Positions 1 to 9,441 of a DNA stretch of 64,000 bases are shown piece after piece. Numbering within the stretch: position 1 is the first letter of the stretch; every line of letters starts with the position of its first letter. The notes beneath the pieces were generated by a model that ran no database searches, was not told where the DNA came from, and worked only from the letters and a program-made list of their open reading frames with translations. Position numbers and translations under genes: made by a program. This DNA comes from Rhodobiaceae bacterium (lineage in GTDB: Bacteria > Pseudomonadota > Alphaproteobacteria > Rhizobiales > Aestuariivirgaceae): contig VFJY01000030.1 in NCBI GenBank assembly GCA_009885825.1, positions 1-64,000 of the forward strand. Reading direction: 5' to 3'.

Positions 1-110
1 GTGCCCGCACAATCTGGACGGAGCCTCTGCCGGGGGATACGCTCGCCGCCAGCCTCAATGGAAACGGTTCAAAATCAAACTTCAAAATCATCAACGGCGG
101 CCTTAACTGA
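1..110 (+). CDS. 3' end of an unidentified gene entering from the left edge (partial)
   Basis: One frame is open from the left edge to a TGA at 108-110. It gives a plausible C-terminus of about 35 residues ending SNFKIINGGLN. No start is present, so it could only be the tail of a gene lying outside the window. The composition looks protein-like and a T-run follows the stop, but I do not recognise the family. It may be a chance open frame. Confidence 0.35.
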   Translation, partial: ARTIWTEPLPGDTLAASLNGNGSKSNFKIINGGLN

Positions 111-172
111 TGGTTTTTTGAACGTCTTAACGCCACATTTACGGGAGATACTTAAGAAGGTCCCGATACGAC

Positions 173-796
173 TTGGCTTTTTCACCTGCCGACCCGAGGA
201 CCGACTTGACCGCAGCTGCCCGAACCCACGAGGGGCCAGCGACGCCAAACAGCGTCGATTCAACCAGATTGCCTGGCCGCTTTATGATGCCTGACATGTC
301 GGAGCACCCGTGCGAGGTTATCCATTTGACCGTCACCGGCGCCACTTTTCTCACGCAGTCGGTTGCCCCCGCCGGAACCAGCATTGTCGCTTATATCGAG
401 GAACTGGGCCGCGTTGAGGCGATTTCAGGCGACGCTGCTGAAGGTGGATTTGAAGCAATTTTCGACATTAGTGGCAGCCGCCGGGATAAACTGGAAACCC
501 GGATCAAGTGGCTCAGTCAGCGCCCGAACGGCGCAGCCCCCCAGCGCCGCCACCCGCGCCTCGAGCCTCGCGACAGCAAATCTCAAATCACGCTGCCCGA
601 TGGCCGCGTCTACTACTGCGAGATTTTAGATATCTCGTTGTCGGGCGCTGGACTCAAGGTTGATGTTGTGCCGATCATTGGCACCTACATCATGGTGGGC
701 AAAATGCGCGCGCATGTTGTCAGGTACCTCGACAATGGCATTGGGGTTGAGTTTGTTAAATCACTCGAAAGCTCCGGCTCATTATTTGACTCTTGA
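173..796 (+). CDS. PilZ-domain protein (tandem PilZ)
   Basis: Predicted cytoplasmic c-di-GMP effector of 207 aa. The C-terminal half (about residues 122-200) carries the PilZ signature: an RxxxR motif (RRHPR) followed by DISLSGAGL, matching D/N-x-S-x-x-G. The N-terminal half (about 30-115) has the PilZ outline, with LPGRF and then HLTVTGATF, but lacks the Asp/Asn and Ser of the second motif, so it is probably a degenerate copy. The start is uncertain. TTG at 173 is chosen because the first PilZ strand begins upstream of the first ATG at 284. The partner process (motility, exopolysaccharide or other) cannot be read from the neighbours. Confidence 0.8.
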   Translation: MAFSPADPRTDLTAAARTHEGPATPNSVDSTRLPGRFMMPDMSEHPCEVIHLTVTGATFLTQSVAPAGTSIVAYIEELGRVEAISGDAAEGGFEAIFDISGSRRDKLETRIKWLSQRPNGAAPQRRHPRLEPRDSKSQITLPDGRVYYCEILDISLSGAGLKVDVVPIIGTYIMVGKMRAHVVRYLDNGIGVEFVKSLESSGSLFDS

Positions 797-842
797 ACAT
801 GTTTTTCTGGCCACCGGCTGCCGCCAGATATAAAATGATTCC

Positions 843-1367
843 ATGACATTCAGGCTGTGGTCCTCAATATGCATGCTGGCATCACTCACGAATTCCGCCG
901 CCGCGCAGGATATCGGCAACTGGACTTTGGGCCAGGGCGCAGACACTGACGGCGGCATCGTCCACATCGCGTCGCTTTACGCGTCAAACCTGATTACATC
1001 CGGAAATTGGGGCCCTGACTATGCCCCCCTCTATGCAATTGCCTGCCGCGCCGGCGAACCCACAAGCTGGAGCCAGCGCTTGCAATTTGAGGATGCCGTG
1101 GCAGGCGGTGGCGAAATAGAACTTGACGCGAAGATCGATCAGAAAGCCGCGCGCGAAGAGATTTGGATCATCAGCCCCAAAAACCGCGTCCTCACCCGCA
1201 AAAACACGCCAGACATCGCCGAGCTCAAGTCAGCGAAATCCCTGACACTTCGGTGGAACTGGGGCTGGAGCGGGTTCTGGCTTTCGGACAAGGCCAGGTT
1301 TGAGCTGGGTGAGGTGTTGGCCGTGGTCTTCACCCTGGCCAAGAATTGCGGAATTCCCGAACCTTGA
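843..1367 (+). CDS. Exported protein of unknown function
   Basis: A 174-aa protein beginning with a likely Sec signal peptide; cleavage is plausible after the AAA of NSAAAQD, around residue 21. The mature part is soluble, rich in Trp, and has Cys residues near its middle and C-terminus that could pair in the periplasm. I do not recognise a family. It lies 46 bp after the PilZ gene and 76 bp before the ATP-grasp gene on the same strand. The ATG at 843 directly precedes the hydrophobic segment, which supports this start. Confidence 0.6.
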   Translation: MTFRLWSSICMLASLTNSAAAQDIGNWTLGQGADTDGGIVHIASLYASNLITSGNWGPDYAPLYAIACRAGEPTSWSQRLQFEDAVAGGGEIELDAKIDQKAAREEIWIISPKNRVLTRKNTPDIAELKSAKSLTLRWNWGWSGFWLSDKARFELGEVLAVVFTLAKNCGIPEP

Positions 1368-1443
1368 CCTTCGGGAGCAAAGTTGGCGGCTTTTCTATTT
1401 CCCCAAATTAGGCTTAACTTACCCGCAGAAAAGCAGTGGGAGC

Positions 1444-2907
1444 ATGACCTTGGCCAAACCAGCGAGAAAACCAAAACTGACAAGCCTTTCAGAGGTTTTT
1501 GCCTATTTCCGGCAAAACCAGACGCCCATCACCTTCCTGTCGCCAACACCTTACAACATTCTGGGTCTGGGGCGCTGGATCAACAAATTCGAGTATATCA
1601 ATTTCTTTGACAGCTTTGATGGCAGCCACCCAAAGATCACGGTTCCGCGGGAGCACGGGCCCCACGAATTCAAATCAATCGAGGACGTGAACAACTATCT
1701 GCTGCGCCACAAGGAAGTGCGTGGGCGTCTTGCTGAACGCGGCCCCGGCCTCCTGCTGCTCGTGATGTTTGACGAAGAAACGGAGGCCCTCGCAAAAGAG
1801 CTGGGGCAAAAAATCGCATTGCCGCCCGCCAAGCTGCGTAAGCACATCGATTCAAAAATTATCACGACAAAGCTCGGCAATGAAGCCGGCATCAAGAGCG
1901 CGCCAAATACCATGGGCAAAGCCAAGACCTATGAAGAGCTGACGAAATTGGCGGCGCGCGCAAAGCTGGGCAATGATCTCGTCGTGCAAACGCCATACGG
2001 TGATTCCGGACGCACAACCTTTTTTATCAAATCAGCCGCCGACTGGAACAAGAATGCCGAACACATCGTTGGCGAACAGTTGAAAGTCATGCGCCGCATC
2101 AATCACCTGCCAGGCACAGTGGAAGCCGTTGCCACACGCCACGGAACACTTGTGGGGCCCATGCAAACGGACATCACCGGATTTGCCGAAGTAACACCCT
2201 ACAAGGGCGGCTGGTGCGGCAATGACGTATTCACTGGAGGCATGGAAAAGGAACGCAGGGCTGTTCTGAAGATGGCGCAGAAGCTTGGCGACCGGCTTTA
2301 TGCCGCAGGCTACAAGGGCGCGTTTTGCATGGATTTCCTGATTGATACGGATACCCGCGAGGTCTACCTGGGCGAAATCAACCCCCGCATTTCTGGCGCC
2401 TCACCTCTCACCAATCTCATCACCTCAACCTATGGCGGCTGCCCAATCTACATGTTCCATTTGCTTGAATACATGGACGTGAACTGGGAGCTTGACCTGG
2501 CGAAGGTTCAGCAGCGCTGGTCTGAATTTGACAACTGGAGCCAGCTTATTCTCAAATATCCGGTTGACCAGGTGGAGATGATCACCAAGGCTCCGGCTTC
2601 CGGCATCTATCGCATGGACAAGAACGGAAACATCAAGCTGGTGCGGAAATCAATCGACTGGTTCCTCGTCTCCGATGAGGATGAAGCCTATTATTTGCGG
2701 GTCTACACAGCCGGGGACTATCGTTACCACGGCGCCGATCTCGGCATTCTGGTTTCGCGTGGCCGCTTCCAGACCGATGACCGGAAGTTGACGCCGCGCG
2801 CCAAGGCCTGGGTGAAGGCCATCAATGGGGAGTTTGAAGCGATACCTGTCACTGGAACTTCGGCGCCCGCGCCGCCGCCCATGCATGACACCAATAAGAT
2901 GTTCTGA
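1444..2907 (+). CDS. ATP-grasp ligase, biotin carboxylase-like
   Basis: A 487-aa protein with an ATP-grasp domain over its central part. The glycine-rich stretch QTPYGDSGRTTFF binds ATP, and the metal-binding signature GEINPRISGA is followed by a region typical of carboxylase-like ATP-grasp enzymes. The N-terminal 150 residues would form the pre-ATP-grasp fold. Such enzymes join a carboxylate to an amine or thiol through an acyl phosphate; the substrates here are unknown. There is no biotin carboxyl-carrier domain, and the true acetyl-CoA carboxylase genes lie at 58 kb, so this is not AccC. ATG 1444 is chosen over upstream alternatives because it begins the conserved-looking protein. The gene ends 3 bp from the convergent nitrilase gene. 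Confidence 0.75.
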   Translation: MTLAKPARKPKLTSLSEVFAYFRQNQTPITFLSPTPYNILGLGRWINKFEYINFFDSFDGSHPKITVPREHGPHEFKSIEDVNNYLLRHKEVRGRLAERGPGLLLLVMFDEETEALAKELGQKIALPPAKLRKHIDSKIITTKLGNEAGIKSAPNTMGKAKTYEELTKLAARAKLGNDLVVQTPYGDSGRTTFFIKSAADWNKNAEHIVGEQLKVMRRINHLPGTVEAVATRHGTLVGPMQTDITGFAEVTPYKGGWCGNDVFTGGMEKERRAVLKMAQKLGDRLYAAGYKGAFCMDFLIDTDTREVYLGEINPRISGASPLTNLITSTYGGCPIYMFHLLEYMDVNWELDLAKVQQRWSEFDNWSQLILKYPVDQVEMITKAPASGIYRMDKNGNIKLVRKSIDWFLVSDEDEAYYLRVYTAGDYRYHGADLGILVSRGRFQTDDRKLTPRAKAWVKAINGEFEAIPVTGTSAPAPPPMHDTNKMF

Positions 2908-2910
2908 TTG

Positions 2911-3816
2911 CTATTTCACGAAGCTTCGGCGCACGGGCAACGTCTGCACATTGCCCGGCGGCGGAGCGTCAACGCGGCGCGGCGTGGCAACTGGCCCCAG
3001 GCTATCCAGATAGCTTCCGTCAAAACCCTTCTGGTAAACCGGGAATTCGGTTGGCCGGTCGCGGAATGATTTGGTCATCTGGCCAAGGCCGCGAATACCG
3101 CGCTCGCGCGAGCGACCAACCTGTTCCATGTCAATTTCGATGGGGATGATCTGCTCTGTCGTGTCGCCGCGGTAAAGAGCGCGGCCCGAAGGATCAAACA
3201 CGCAGGATTGGCCATTGCCGCCGGCGCCCAAGCCATTCACGTCGAACACATAGCATTGCATCATTGCTGACGTGGCATGGCTGATCGCAATATCAACATC
3301 GCGGTCAATGGTGTGGGTCATGACGGGGTGAAGGATAACCTCAACACCCATGGCCGTGAGCTGGCGCGACGTCTCTGGGAACCAGATATCATAGCAATTC
3401 AGAACGCCAAACTTGCCGACGCCATCAATGTCGAATGCGAAGAACTCCGAACCCGGCTGCACGCCCTGCTCCAGGGGCACAAACGGAAACATCTTGCGAT
3501 AGCGCCCGATGATTTCGCCCTCAGGATTGATCACTGAAGTTGTGTTGTAAATTCCGCCATCACGGCGCTCGTACATCGAACCATTGACGATCCAAATGCC
3601 GTGATGCCTGGCCATGGCCTGGAATTCCGCCTCGGCGTTTCCCGGCAGCGGCTGGGCATATTGCAGGAACGGCCCGTAGACAGCGAGCTCGGAAAACATG
3701 ACCATCTGCACCCAAGGATAAAGGTGCATCGTCAAATCAATGCGGGCCCCCATGGCATCGATATTCGAGCCATGATTGAGGTGCATTTGAATGCCGGCAA
3801 TGGCAAAAGGTTTCAT
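2911..3816 (-). CDS. Carbon-nitrogen hydrolase (nitrilase superfamily)
   Basis: A 301-aa cytoplasmic amidase of the nitrilase superfamily. The catalytic Glu-Lys-Cys triad is visible: Glu43 in FSELAVYG, Lys108 in GRYRKMFPF and Cys141 in LNCYDIWFPE. Length is normal for the family (260-320 aa). These enzymes hydrolyse non-peptide C-N bonds such as amides or carbamoyl groups; the substrate is not predictable. The gene is convergent with the ATP-grasp ligase (3 bp between stops), so a C-N bond maker and a C-N bond breaker sit together, which suggests but does not prove a shared pathway. The 145 bp upstream of its start hold its promoter region and the 3' flank of dnaE. Confidence 0.85.
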   Translation of the reverse strand: MKPFAIAGIQMHLNHGSNIDAMGARIDLTMHLYPWVQMVMFSELAVYGPFLQYAQPLPGNAEAEFQAMARHHGIWIVNGSMYERRDGGIYNTTSVINPEGEIIGRYRKMFPFVPLEQGVQPGSEFFAFDIDGVGKFGVLNCYDIWFPETSRQLTAMGVEVILHPVMTHTIDRDVDIAISHATSAMMQCYVFDVNGLGAGGNGQSCVFDPSGRALYRGDTTEQIIPIEIDMEQVGRSRERGIRGLGQMTKSFRDRPTEFPVYQKGFDGSYLDSLGPVATPRRVDAPPPGNVQTLPVRRSFVK

Positions 3817-3961
3817 AATTTTCCGATCTTGTTTTCACTGTCAAAATTTGGAATCAGGGGGTTTTACCCGCTTTAGCGTCCATAAATCAAATCTACGTCC
3901 AATATGGGTTAGCCATCTGTAAAAACAAGAAAAATTATCTCATGATTTCAATGCAGAGTCC

Positions 3962-6900
3962 CTAGAAATCATGCACATCCACCACGCCCTGGATCGCCTT
4001 GATGGCGCCCTTGATTTGCGGCGTGATGGCGAATTTGCTGCCGAGGGACATTTCGATTTCACGGCCCTGCTCCGTTTGCAGGATCATCCGCACCGGTGCC
4101 CTGCCCCCGGTTGTCAGGCGGAGCGCTATCGATTCCAGCGGTTTGCCGTCGCGCACAAAAATTGTGAGGCCTTGGACAATTGTGGCGGCTGCCTTGTCCA
4201 ACACTTCCACGCCTTGCAGACGAAGCTTGATCTCTTCGCCTTCGACATCGCATTCAACCCTGACAATCACCGCCTTGCCTGGCTCAAGCATATCCCGGGC
4301 CGCTGCCAGGGTATCAGAAAAGCATACGGCTTCGAATTGTCCGGTCGGATCAGAAAAACCGACGAAGGCAAATCTATTACCGGATTTTGACCGTCGTTCC
4401 TGCCGGTGGGTAACAGTTCCCGCAAGCTTTCCGGCACTTGCGCCCTTTATCAATGCCTTCTGCTGGAATGCGGCCCAGGTATCAACGCCAAGCTTCATGA
4501 GTGGTTTCATGTAATCATCGAGCGGATGGCCTGAGAGATAGAAACCTACCGCTTCAAATTCATTGGAAAGCCGCTCCATCGGCAACCAGCTATCCCTGTT
4601 GGGCAACACCAGCTCTTCCTTAGTGCCGGTCGCAGCGCCAAACAAATCATTTTGGCCCGCATCTACTTCAGCGCTGGTGCGACTGGCGGTGGCAAGAATG
4701 GTTTCAACACCCGCCAGAACCTGCGCGCGGTTTGCATTCATTTCGTCAAAGGCGCCGGCCTTGGCCAAGCTTTCCAGCGCCCGCTTGTTCAGCATGGAGG
4801 CCTGCATGCGGCAGGCGAAATCACCCAGCGATGCAAAGCGCCCACCGGCTTCACGCGTTGCAATCAAATGCTGAATGGCGCCAACACCCACATTCTTGAG
4901 CGCTGCCAGCGAGTAAAAAATCATGCCGTTACGCACGCCGAAATCAATTGCGCTGGCGTTGACCGAGGGCGACACAACCTTGACGCCAATCCGCGCCGCT
5001 TCATCCCTGAACACCTGCAGCTTGTCCGTGTTGCCCATGTCGAGCGTCATCGAGGCGGCCAAAAACTCAACTGGATGATTGGCTTTGAGATAGGCCGTTT
5101 GATAGCTGATATAGGCATAAGGCGCTGAGTGAGACTTGTTGAAGCCATATTCCGCAAACTTGGCGCAGGCGTCGAATATCTGGATGGCAATGTTGCGATC
5201 AACGCCCCGCCCGGTTGCTCCGTTCAGGAACCGCTCGCGCTGGTCATCCATTTCGGATTTTATCTTCTTGCCCATGGCGCGGCGCAGGAGGTCGGCTTCG
5301 GCAAGCGTGTATCCCGCCAGATCCTTGGCCGTTTGCTGCACCTGTTCCTGATAGGTGATAACACCAAAAGTTTCTTTCAAAATGGGTTCAAGCCCGGGAT
5401 GCAGATATTCGATCTTTTCCTTGCCAAGCTTTCTGGCGCAATAGGTTGGAATATTGGCCATGGGGCCCGGGCGATAGAGCGCCACCAGCGCGATCAAATC
5501 CTCGAACCTGTCAGCCCGCATCTGGCGCACGGCGTCGCGCATTCCAGAGCTTTCCAACTGGAACACGCCAACCGTGTCGCCCTGCGCCAGCATGTGATAG
5601 GTGGGGGCGTCATCAAGCGGAATTTTGGAAATATCAAAACTGGCGTCGCGCAGGCGAATGAGTTTCTGCGCTTTGTCAATAACGGTGAGGGTCTTCAATC
5701 CCAGAAAATCGAACTTCACCAGGCCAGCTTTTTCCACATATTTCATGTTGAACTGCGTGGCCGGAAGCGACGAACGGGGATCACGGTAGAGCGGCACCAG
5801 CTCTTCCAGCGGCCTGTCGCCAATCACAAGGCCTGCCGCATGGGTCGAGGCGTGGCGATACAGCCCTTCAAGCTTCAAGCCAATGTCCAACATACGCCTG
5901 ACCGTCGGGTCACGGTCGCGTTCCTCCTGAATACGCGGCTCGCTCTCAATGGCCTGGCCAAGAGTGAGCGGATTGGCAGGGTTCATCGGGATGAGTTTTG
6001 AAATCCGGTCAACTTGCATGTAGGGCATCTGCAACACACGGCCCACGTCGCGGCACACGGCGCGCGCCTGTAATTTTCCGAATGTGATGATCTGCGCCAC
6101 GTGGTCAGCGCCATAGCGGCCCTGCACATAGTCGATCACTTCATCACGCCGATCCTGACAGAAATCAATATCGAAGTCGGGCATGGATACGCGGTCAGGA
6201 TTGAGGAAGCGCTCAAACAGCAGGTTGAACCGCAGGGGATCAAGATCGGTGATGGTGAGCGAATAGGCCACCAGCGAACCGGCGCCCGAGCCGCGCCCCG
6301 GCCCCACGGGAATATCCTGCGCCTTGGCCCATTTGATAAAGTCCGCCACGATGAGGAAATATCCCGGGTAGTTCATCTTGATGATGACGCCCAGTTCAAA
6401 ATCCAGCCGCTCCTTATAATTTTCCAAAAGATAACCGTCCGCCATGCCAACAGTTGCCAAACGATGGGCAAGCCCCTCCTTGGCCTGACGGCGCAGTTCC
6501 TCGCCCTCATCGCCCTCGGCAAAGCGCGGCAGAATGGGCTTGAGGCCCTTCACGATGTAGGCACAGCGACGCGCGATCTCCACCGTATTTTCGATAGCCT
6601 CAGGAATGTCAGCAAAAAGCGCGGCCATTTCCTGCTGCGTCTTGAAAAAGTGTTCAGGTGTCACGCGCCTTCGATCATCTGCCGAAACCAGTTGGCCTTC
6701 GGCAATGCAAATCAACGCGTCATGGGCCGCATAGTCGTCAGGCTTGGCAAAATAGACCTGATTGGTGGCAACCAGTGGAATTTCCCGCTCATAGGCCAGT
6801 TCGACCAAGCCGGGCTCGCTTGCCCGCTCTAGATCAGTTCCATGGCGCTGAAGTTCGATATAGAAACGGTCCCCGAAAGTCGCCTTGAGGCGTTCCACCA

Positions 6901-7405
6901 GCTGCCGCGCCAACCCGCTTTGCCCCTGCACCAAGGCCTCATCAAGCGGACCATCGGGCCCGCCTGAAAGGCATATGAGACCGCCACTCAGCTCTTCCAG
7001 AAGATTCCGCGATACGTGCGGGATTTCATTTTCCGGCGTGAGCAGATAGGCCCGGCTGGAAAGCTTCATCAAATTACGATAACCCGTTTCGTCCTTGGCC
7101 AGCAGGACAATGGGTGGAAACTTGCGGGCCACAGTGAGTGCGCGAGCGGCGCCATCAGCCGCAGCCTCGTTAAAATTGACCCGCAACGCGCAACCAATAA
7201 TGGGCTGAACGCCCTTCTCGCTCAGCGCCTCTGAAAATTCCAAAGCACCGAACAGGTTTCCAGAATCCGTAATCGCCAGTGCCGGCATGCCGGCATCCCT
7301 GGCCAACCCCGCCATCTGCTTGATATGCAATGCCCCCTCAGCCAGCGAATAAGCCGAATGCGCGCGAAGATGAATGAACGTCGGAGGCTTTGAGTCTGTG
7401 GGCAT
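3962..7405 (-). CDS. dnaE: DNA polymerase III alpha subunit
   Basis: Replicative polymerase catalytic subunit, 1147 aa, the usual length for alphaproteobacterial DnaE1. The order is an N-terminal PHP domain (FIHLRAHSAYSL, from about residue 10), the polymerase core with the acidic pair Asp412/Asp414 in MPDFDIDF, helix-hairpin-helix segments, a C-terminal OB fold and the tau-binding tail. It lies 39 bp downstream of lolD and is probably the last gene of proS-lolC-lolD-dnaE. ATG 7405 fits the start of the PHP domain. A stand-alone DnaE2 is less likely given the housekeeping context. Confidence 0.97.
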   Translation of the reverse strand: MPTDSKPPTFIHLRAHSAYSLAEGALHIKQMAGLARDAGMPALAITDSGNLFGALEFSEALSEKGVQPIIGCALRVNFNEAAADGAARALTVARKFPPIVLLAKDETGYRNLMKLSSRAYLLTPENEIPHVSRNLLEELSGGLICLSGGPDGPLDEALVQGQSGLARQLVERLKATFGDRFYIELQRHGTDLERASEPGLVELAYEREIPLVATNQVYFAKPDDYAAHDALICIAEGQLVSADDRRRVTPEHFFKTQQEMAALFADIPEAIENTVEIARRCAYIVKGLKPILPRFAEGDEGEELRRQAKEGLAHRLATVGMADGYLLENYKERLDFELGVIIKMNYPGYFLIVADFIKWAKAQDIPVGPGRGSGAGSLVAYSLTITDLDPLRFNLLFERFLNPDRVSMPDFDIDFCQDRRDEVIDYVQGRYGADHVAQIITFGKLQARAVCRDVGRVLQMPYMQVDRISKLIPMNPANPLTLGQAIESEPRIQEERDRDPTVRRMLDIGLKLEGLYRHASTHAAGLVIGDRPLEELVPLYRDPRSSLPATQFNMKYVEKAGLVKFDFLGLKTLTVIDKAQKLIRLRDASFDISKIPLDDAPTYHMLAQGDTVGVFQLESSGMRDAVRQMRADRFEDLIALVALYRPGPMANIPTYCARKLGKEKIEYLHPGLEPILKETFGVITYQEQVQQTAKDLAGYTLAEADLLRRAMGKKIKSEMDDQRERFLNGATGRGVDRNIAIQIFDACAKFAEYGFNKSHSAPYAYISYQTAYLKANHPVEFLAASMTLDMGNTDKLQVFRDEAARIGVKVVSPSVNASAIDFGVRNGMIFYSLAALKNVGVGAIQHLIATREAGGRFASLGDFACRMQASMLNKRALESLAKAGAFDEMNANRAQVLAGVETILATASRTSAEVDAGQNDLFGAATGTKEELVLPNRDSWLPMERLSNEFEAVGFYLSGHPLDDYMKPLMKLGVDTWAAFQQKALIKGASAGKLAGTVTHRQERRSKSGNRFAFVGFSDPTGQFEAVCFSDTLAAARDMLEPGKAVIVRVECDVEGEEIKLRLQGVEVLDKAAATIVQGLTIFVRDGKPLESIALRLTTGGRAPVRMILQTEQGREIEMSLGSKFAITPQIKGAIKAIQGVVDVHDF

Positions 7406-7444
7406 CGGATTAGTCTAGACCAAGTGAGGGCCTTGCGTCAGCTC

Positions 7445-8128
7445 TCAAACCAGGCCATCCACAAGAACTCCCGATTGCAGGCTCACGATCCGGCTCATCC
7501 GCTTGGCAAGCGCTATGTTGTGGGTGGCGATCAGGGCGCCCAGCCCCTCTTCCTTGATCAGGCGCATGAATTCTTCGTGGACGCGGCCCGATGTTTCCGG
7601 GTCGAGATTTCCGGTGGGCTCATCCGCCAGAAGCAGGAGTGGCCGATTGGCAATGGCCCTGGCGATGGCCACACGCTGCTGCTCGCCACCCGACAATTGC
7701 GCTGGCTGGTGTTGAAACCGCTCCGATAGCCCCAATCTCGATAACAGTTCCTTGGCTCGAACCATCGCAGCAGCCTTTGCCGCCCCCGCAATCAATTGCG
7801 GCATGATCACGTTTTCAAGTGCGGTGAATTCCGGCAACAGATGATGAAACTGGTAAACAAAACCAATTCCGATGCGGCGAACCCGCGTGCGCGCCGCATC
7901 ATCAAGTGCCGTGCAGTTTTGCCCCGCAATGAAAACTTCGCCAGCCGTTGGCGCTTCCAGCAACCCGGCGATATGGAGAAGCGATGACTTGCCCGCACCC
8001 GACTGGCCAACCAACGCTACGATTTCACCAGCATGAACCTGCAACCCCAGGCCTTTGAAAATATCCAAGCGGCCGCCACCCTCGGAGTAAGAGCGGTCAA
8101 CATGGCGAAGCTCAAGCGCTGGCTGCAT
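7445..8128 (-). CDS. lolD: Lipoprotein-releasing ABC transporter ATPase LolD
   Basis: A 227-aa ABC ATPase that powers release of outer-membrane lipoproteins from the inner membrane to LolA. Walker A is GQSGAGKSS (41-49), the signature is LSGGEQQRVAIARA, and Walker B is LLLLADEPTGNLD. The length and the Q-loop region FVYQFHHLLPEF match the MacB/LolD group. The start lies 2 bp after the lolC stop, so the two are translationally coupled, as expected for partners of one complex. The gene upstream identifies it as LolD and not FtsE. Confidence 0.95.
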   Translation of the reverse strand: MQPALELRHVDRSYSEGGGRLDIFKGLGLQVHAGEIVALVGQSGAGKSSLLHIAGLLEAPTAGEVFIAGQNCTALDDAARTRVRRIGIGFVYQFHHLLPEFTALENVIMPQLIAGAAKAAAMVRAKELLSRLGLSERFQHQPAQLSGGEQQRVAIARAIANRPLLLLADEPTGNLDPETSGRVHEEFMRLIKEEGLGALIATHNIALAKRMSRIVSLQSGVLVDGLV

Positions 8129-8130
8129 CG

Positions 8131-9441
8131 CTATTCATACCTCAGCGCTTCGACCGGATCGAGCTTGGCTGCCCGCCACGACGGATAGAGTGTAGCCAGA
8201 AATGACAGGCCTAGTGACATCACCGTAATCCAGATCACCTGGACCAGGTCCATCTTCGCGGGTAACTGGGTGATATAATAAATTTCCGGGTTAAAGGGAT
8301 TGGTGCCCGTTATCCACTCCACGAATTGCCGTATGCTCTCAACATTGAGGCAAATTAAAGTGCCCAACGCCAGCCCGCCCAGAGTTCCAATAACGCCAAT
8401 GGCAGCGCCCGTAATAAAAAATATCCGCTGAATGGCGCCGCTCGTTGCTCCCATGGTGCGCATGATTGCGATGTCATGACCCTTGTCTTTCACCAGCATG
8501 ATGAGACCGGAAATAATGTTGAGCGCTGCCACGAGGATGATCATGGTCATCACCATGAACATCACATTGCGTTCAACCGCCAGAGCGCTGAAAAACGCCT
8601 GATTGCGGTCCTTCCAACTCTGCAGCCAAAGGTCTGGGCCAATCGCTTCCAACAGTTGCGGCTTTATCGTGTCAATCCCGTCAGGATTTTCCACCATCAC
8701 CTCAAGTGCGGTGACACCTTCTTCTGAAACAAAGTATTCCTGCGCGTCAGCCAAGGGCATGTAAATGACATTCTCATCATACTCCGACATGCCAACCTTG
8801 AAGATTGCCACCACCATGAAATCGCGAATGCGGGGGGCGGTGCCCATGACACTTTCGGGACCATTGGGCGAAATGATCGTGAGAATGCTGCCTAAACCCA
8901 ATTGATGACGCAACGCCATGCGCTCGCCAACGGCGATGCCTTCGGATTTCTCAAAACCCATGAAACTTGCCGTGGCATCGGGAACGCCCGGCTCCTGCAG
9001 GGCCGTCAGCAAATCATCGTTGTTCAGGCTGGGGACTTTTGAAATGTCCGCTTCCGAAATGCCTCGCACCAACGCGCCAGTGCTGTTTTTGAGAGAAGAG
9101 GCCATCGCCTGCCCCTCGACCAGTGAGATCACCCGCTTCACACCATCAACTTTCTCAAGCCGCGCCTGAAGTTCCTTGAAGTCAGGTATGGGCGTCACAT
9201 CGCGCCGATAGATTGTGGCGTGACCGGAAAAGCCCAATATCTTGTCTAGCAGCTCCGCCCGGAAGCCGTTCAGCACCGCCATCACGACAATCAGTGTCGC
9301 CACACCCAACATGATGCCCAACAGCGAAAACAGCGAGATGACGGAGATGAAGCTTTCCTTCCGCCGTGCCCGCAAATAACGCAGCGCTATCATCCATTCA
9401 AATCCGGCAAACGGCTTGGTGTCTGGTAGAGTTTCAGCCAT
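8131..9441 (-). CDS. lolC: Lipoprotein-releasing ABC transporter permease LolC/LolE
   Basis: A 436-aa inner-membrane permease of the LolC/E (FtsX-fold) family. It has one N-terminal transmembrane helix (about 27-50), a large periplasmic domain (about 50-270) and three C-terminal helices, ending in the typical YPSWRAAKLDPVEALRYE. Many alphaproteobacteria have a single such subunit acting as a homodimer with LolD. ATG 9441 is chosen over the longer open frame because it overlaps the proS stop in an ATGA, and the extra upstream residues would only read through proS. Confidence 0.94.
   Translation of the reverse strand: MAETLPDTKPFAGFEWMIALRYLRARRKESFISVISLFSLLGIMLGVATLIVVMAVLNGFRAELLDKILGFSGHATIYRRDVTPIPDFKELQARLEKVDGVKRVISLVEGQAMASSLKNSTGALVRGISEADISKVPSLNNDDLLTALQEPGVPDATASFMGFEKSEGIAVGERMALRHQLGLGSILTIISPNGPESVMGTAPRIRDFMVVAIFKVGMSEYDENVIYMPLADAQEYFVSEEGVTALEVMVENPDGIDTIKPQLLEAIGPDLWLQSWKDRNQAFFSALAVERNVMFMVMTMIILVAALNIISGLIMLVKDKGHDIAIMRTMGATSGAIQRIFFITGAAIGVIGTLGGLALGTLICLNVESIRQFVEWITGTNPFNPEIYYITQLPAKMDLVQVIWITVMSLGLSFLATLYPSWRAAKLDPVEALRYE

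Noticed and set aside
1444..2907. A second accC (biotin carboxylase of acetyl-CoA carboxylase)
   Set aside because: The true accB-accC pair is at 58 kb, and this protein lacks the AccC N-terminal signature and has no carrier gene beside it.
3971..6832. Several long plus-strand open frames opposite dnaE
   Set aside because: They mirror the third-position GC bias of dnaE on the other strand, show no domain pattern, and dnaE itself is unambiguous.
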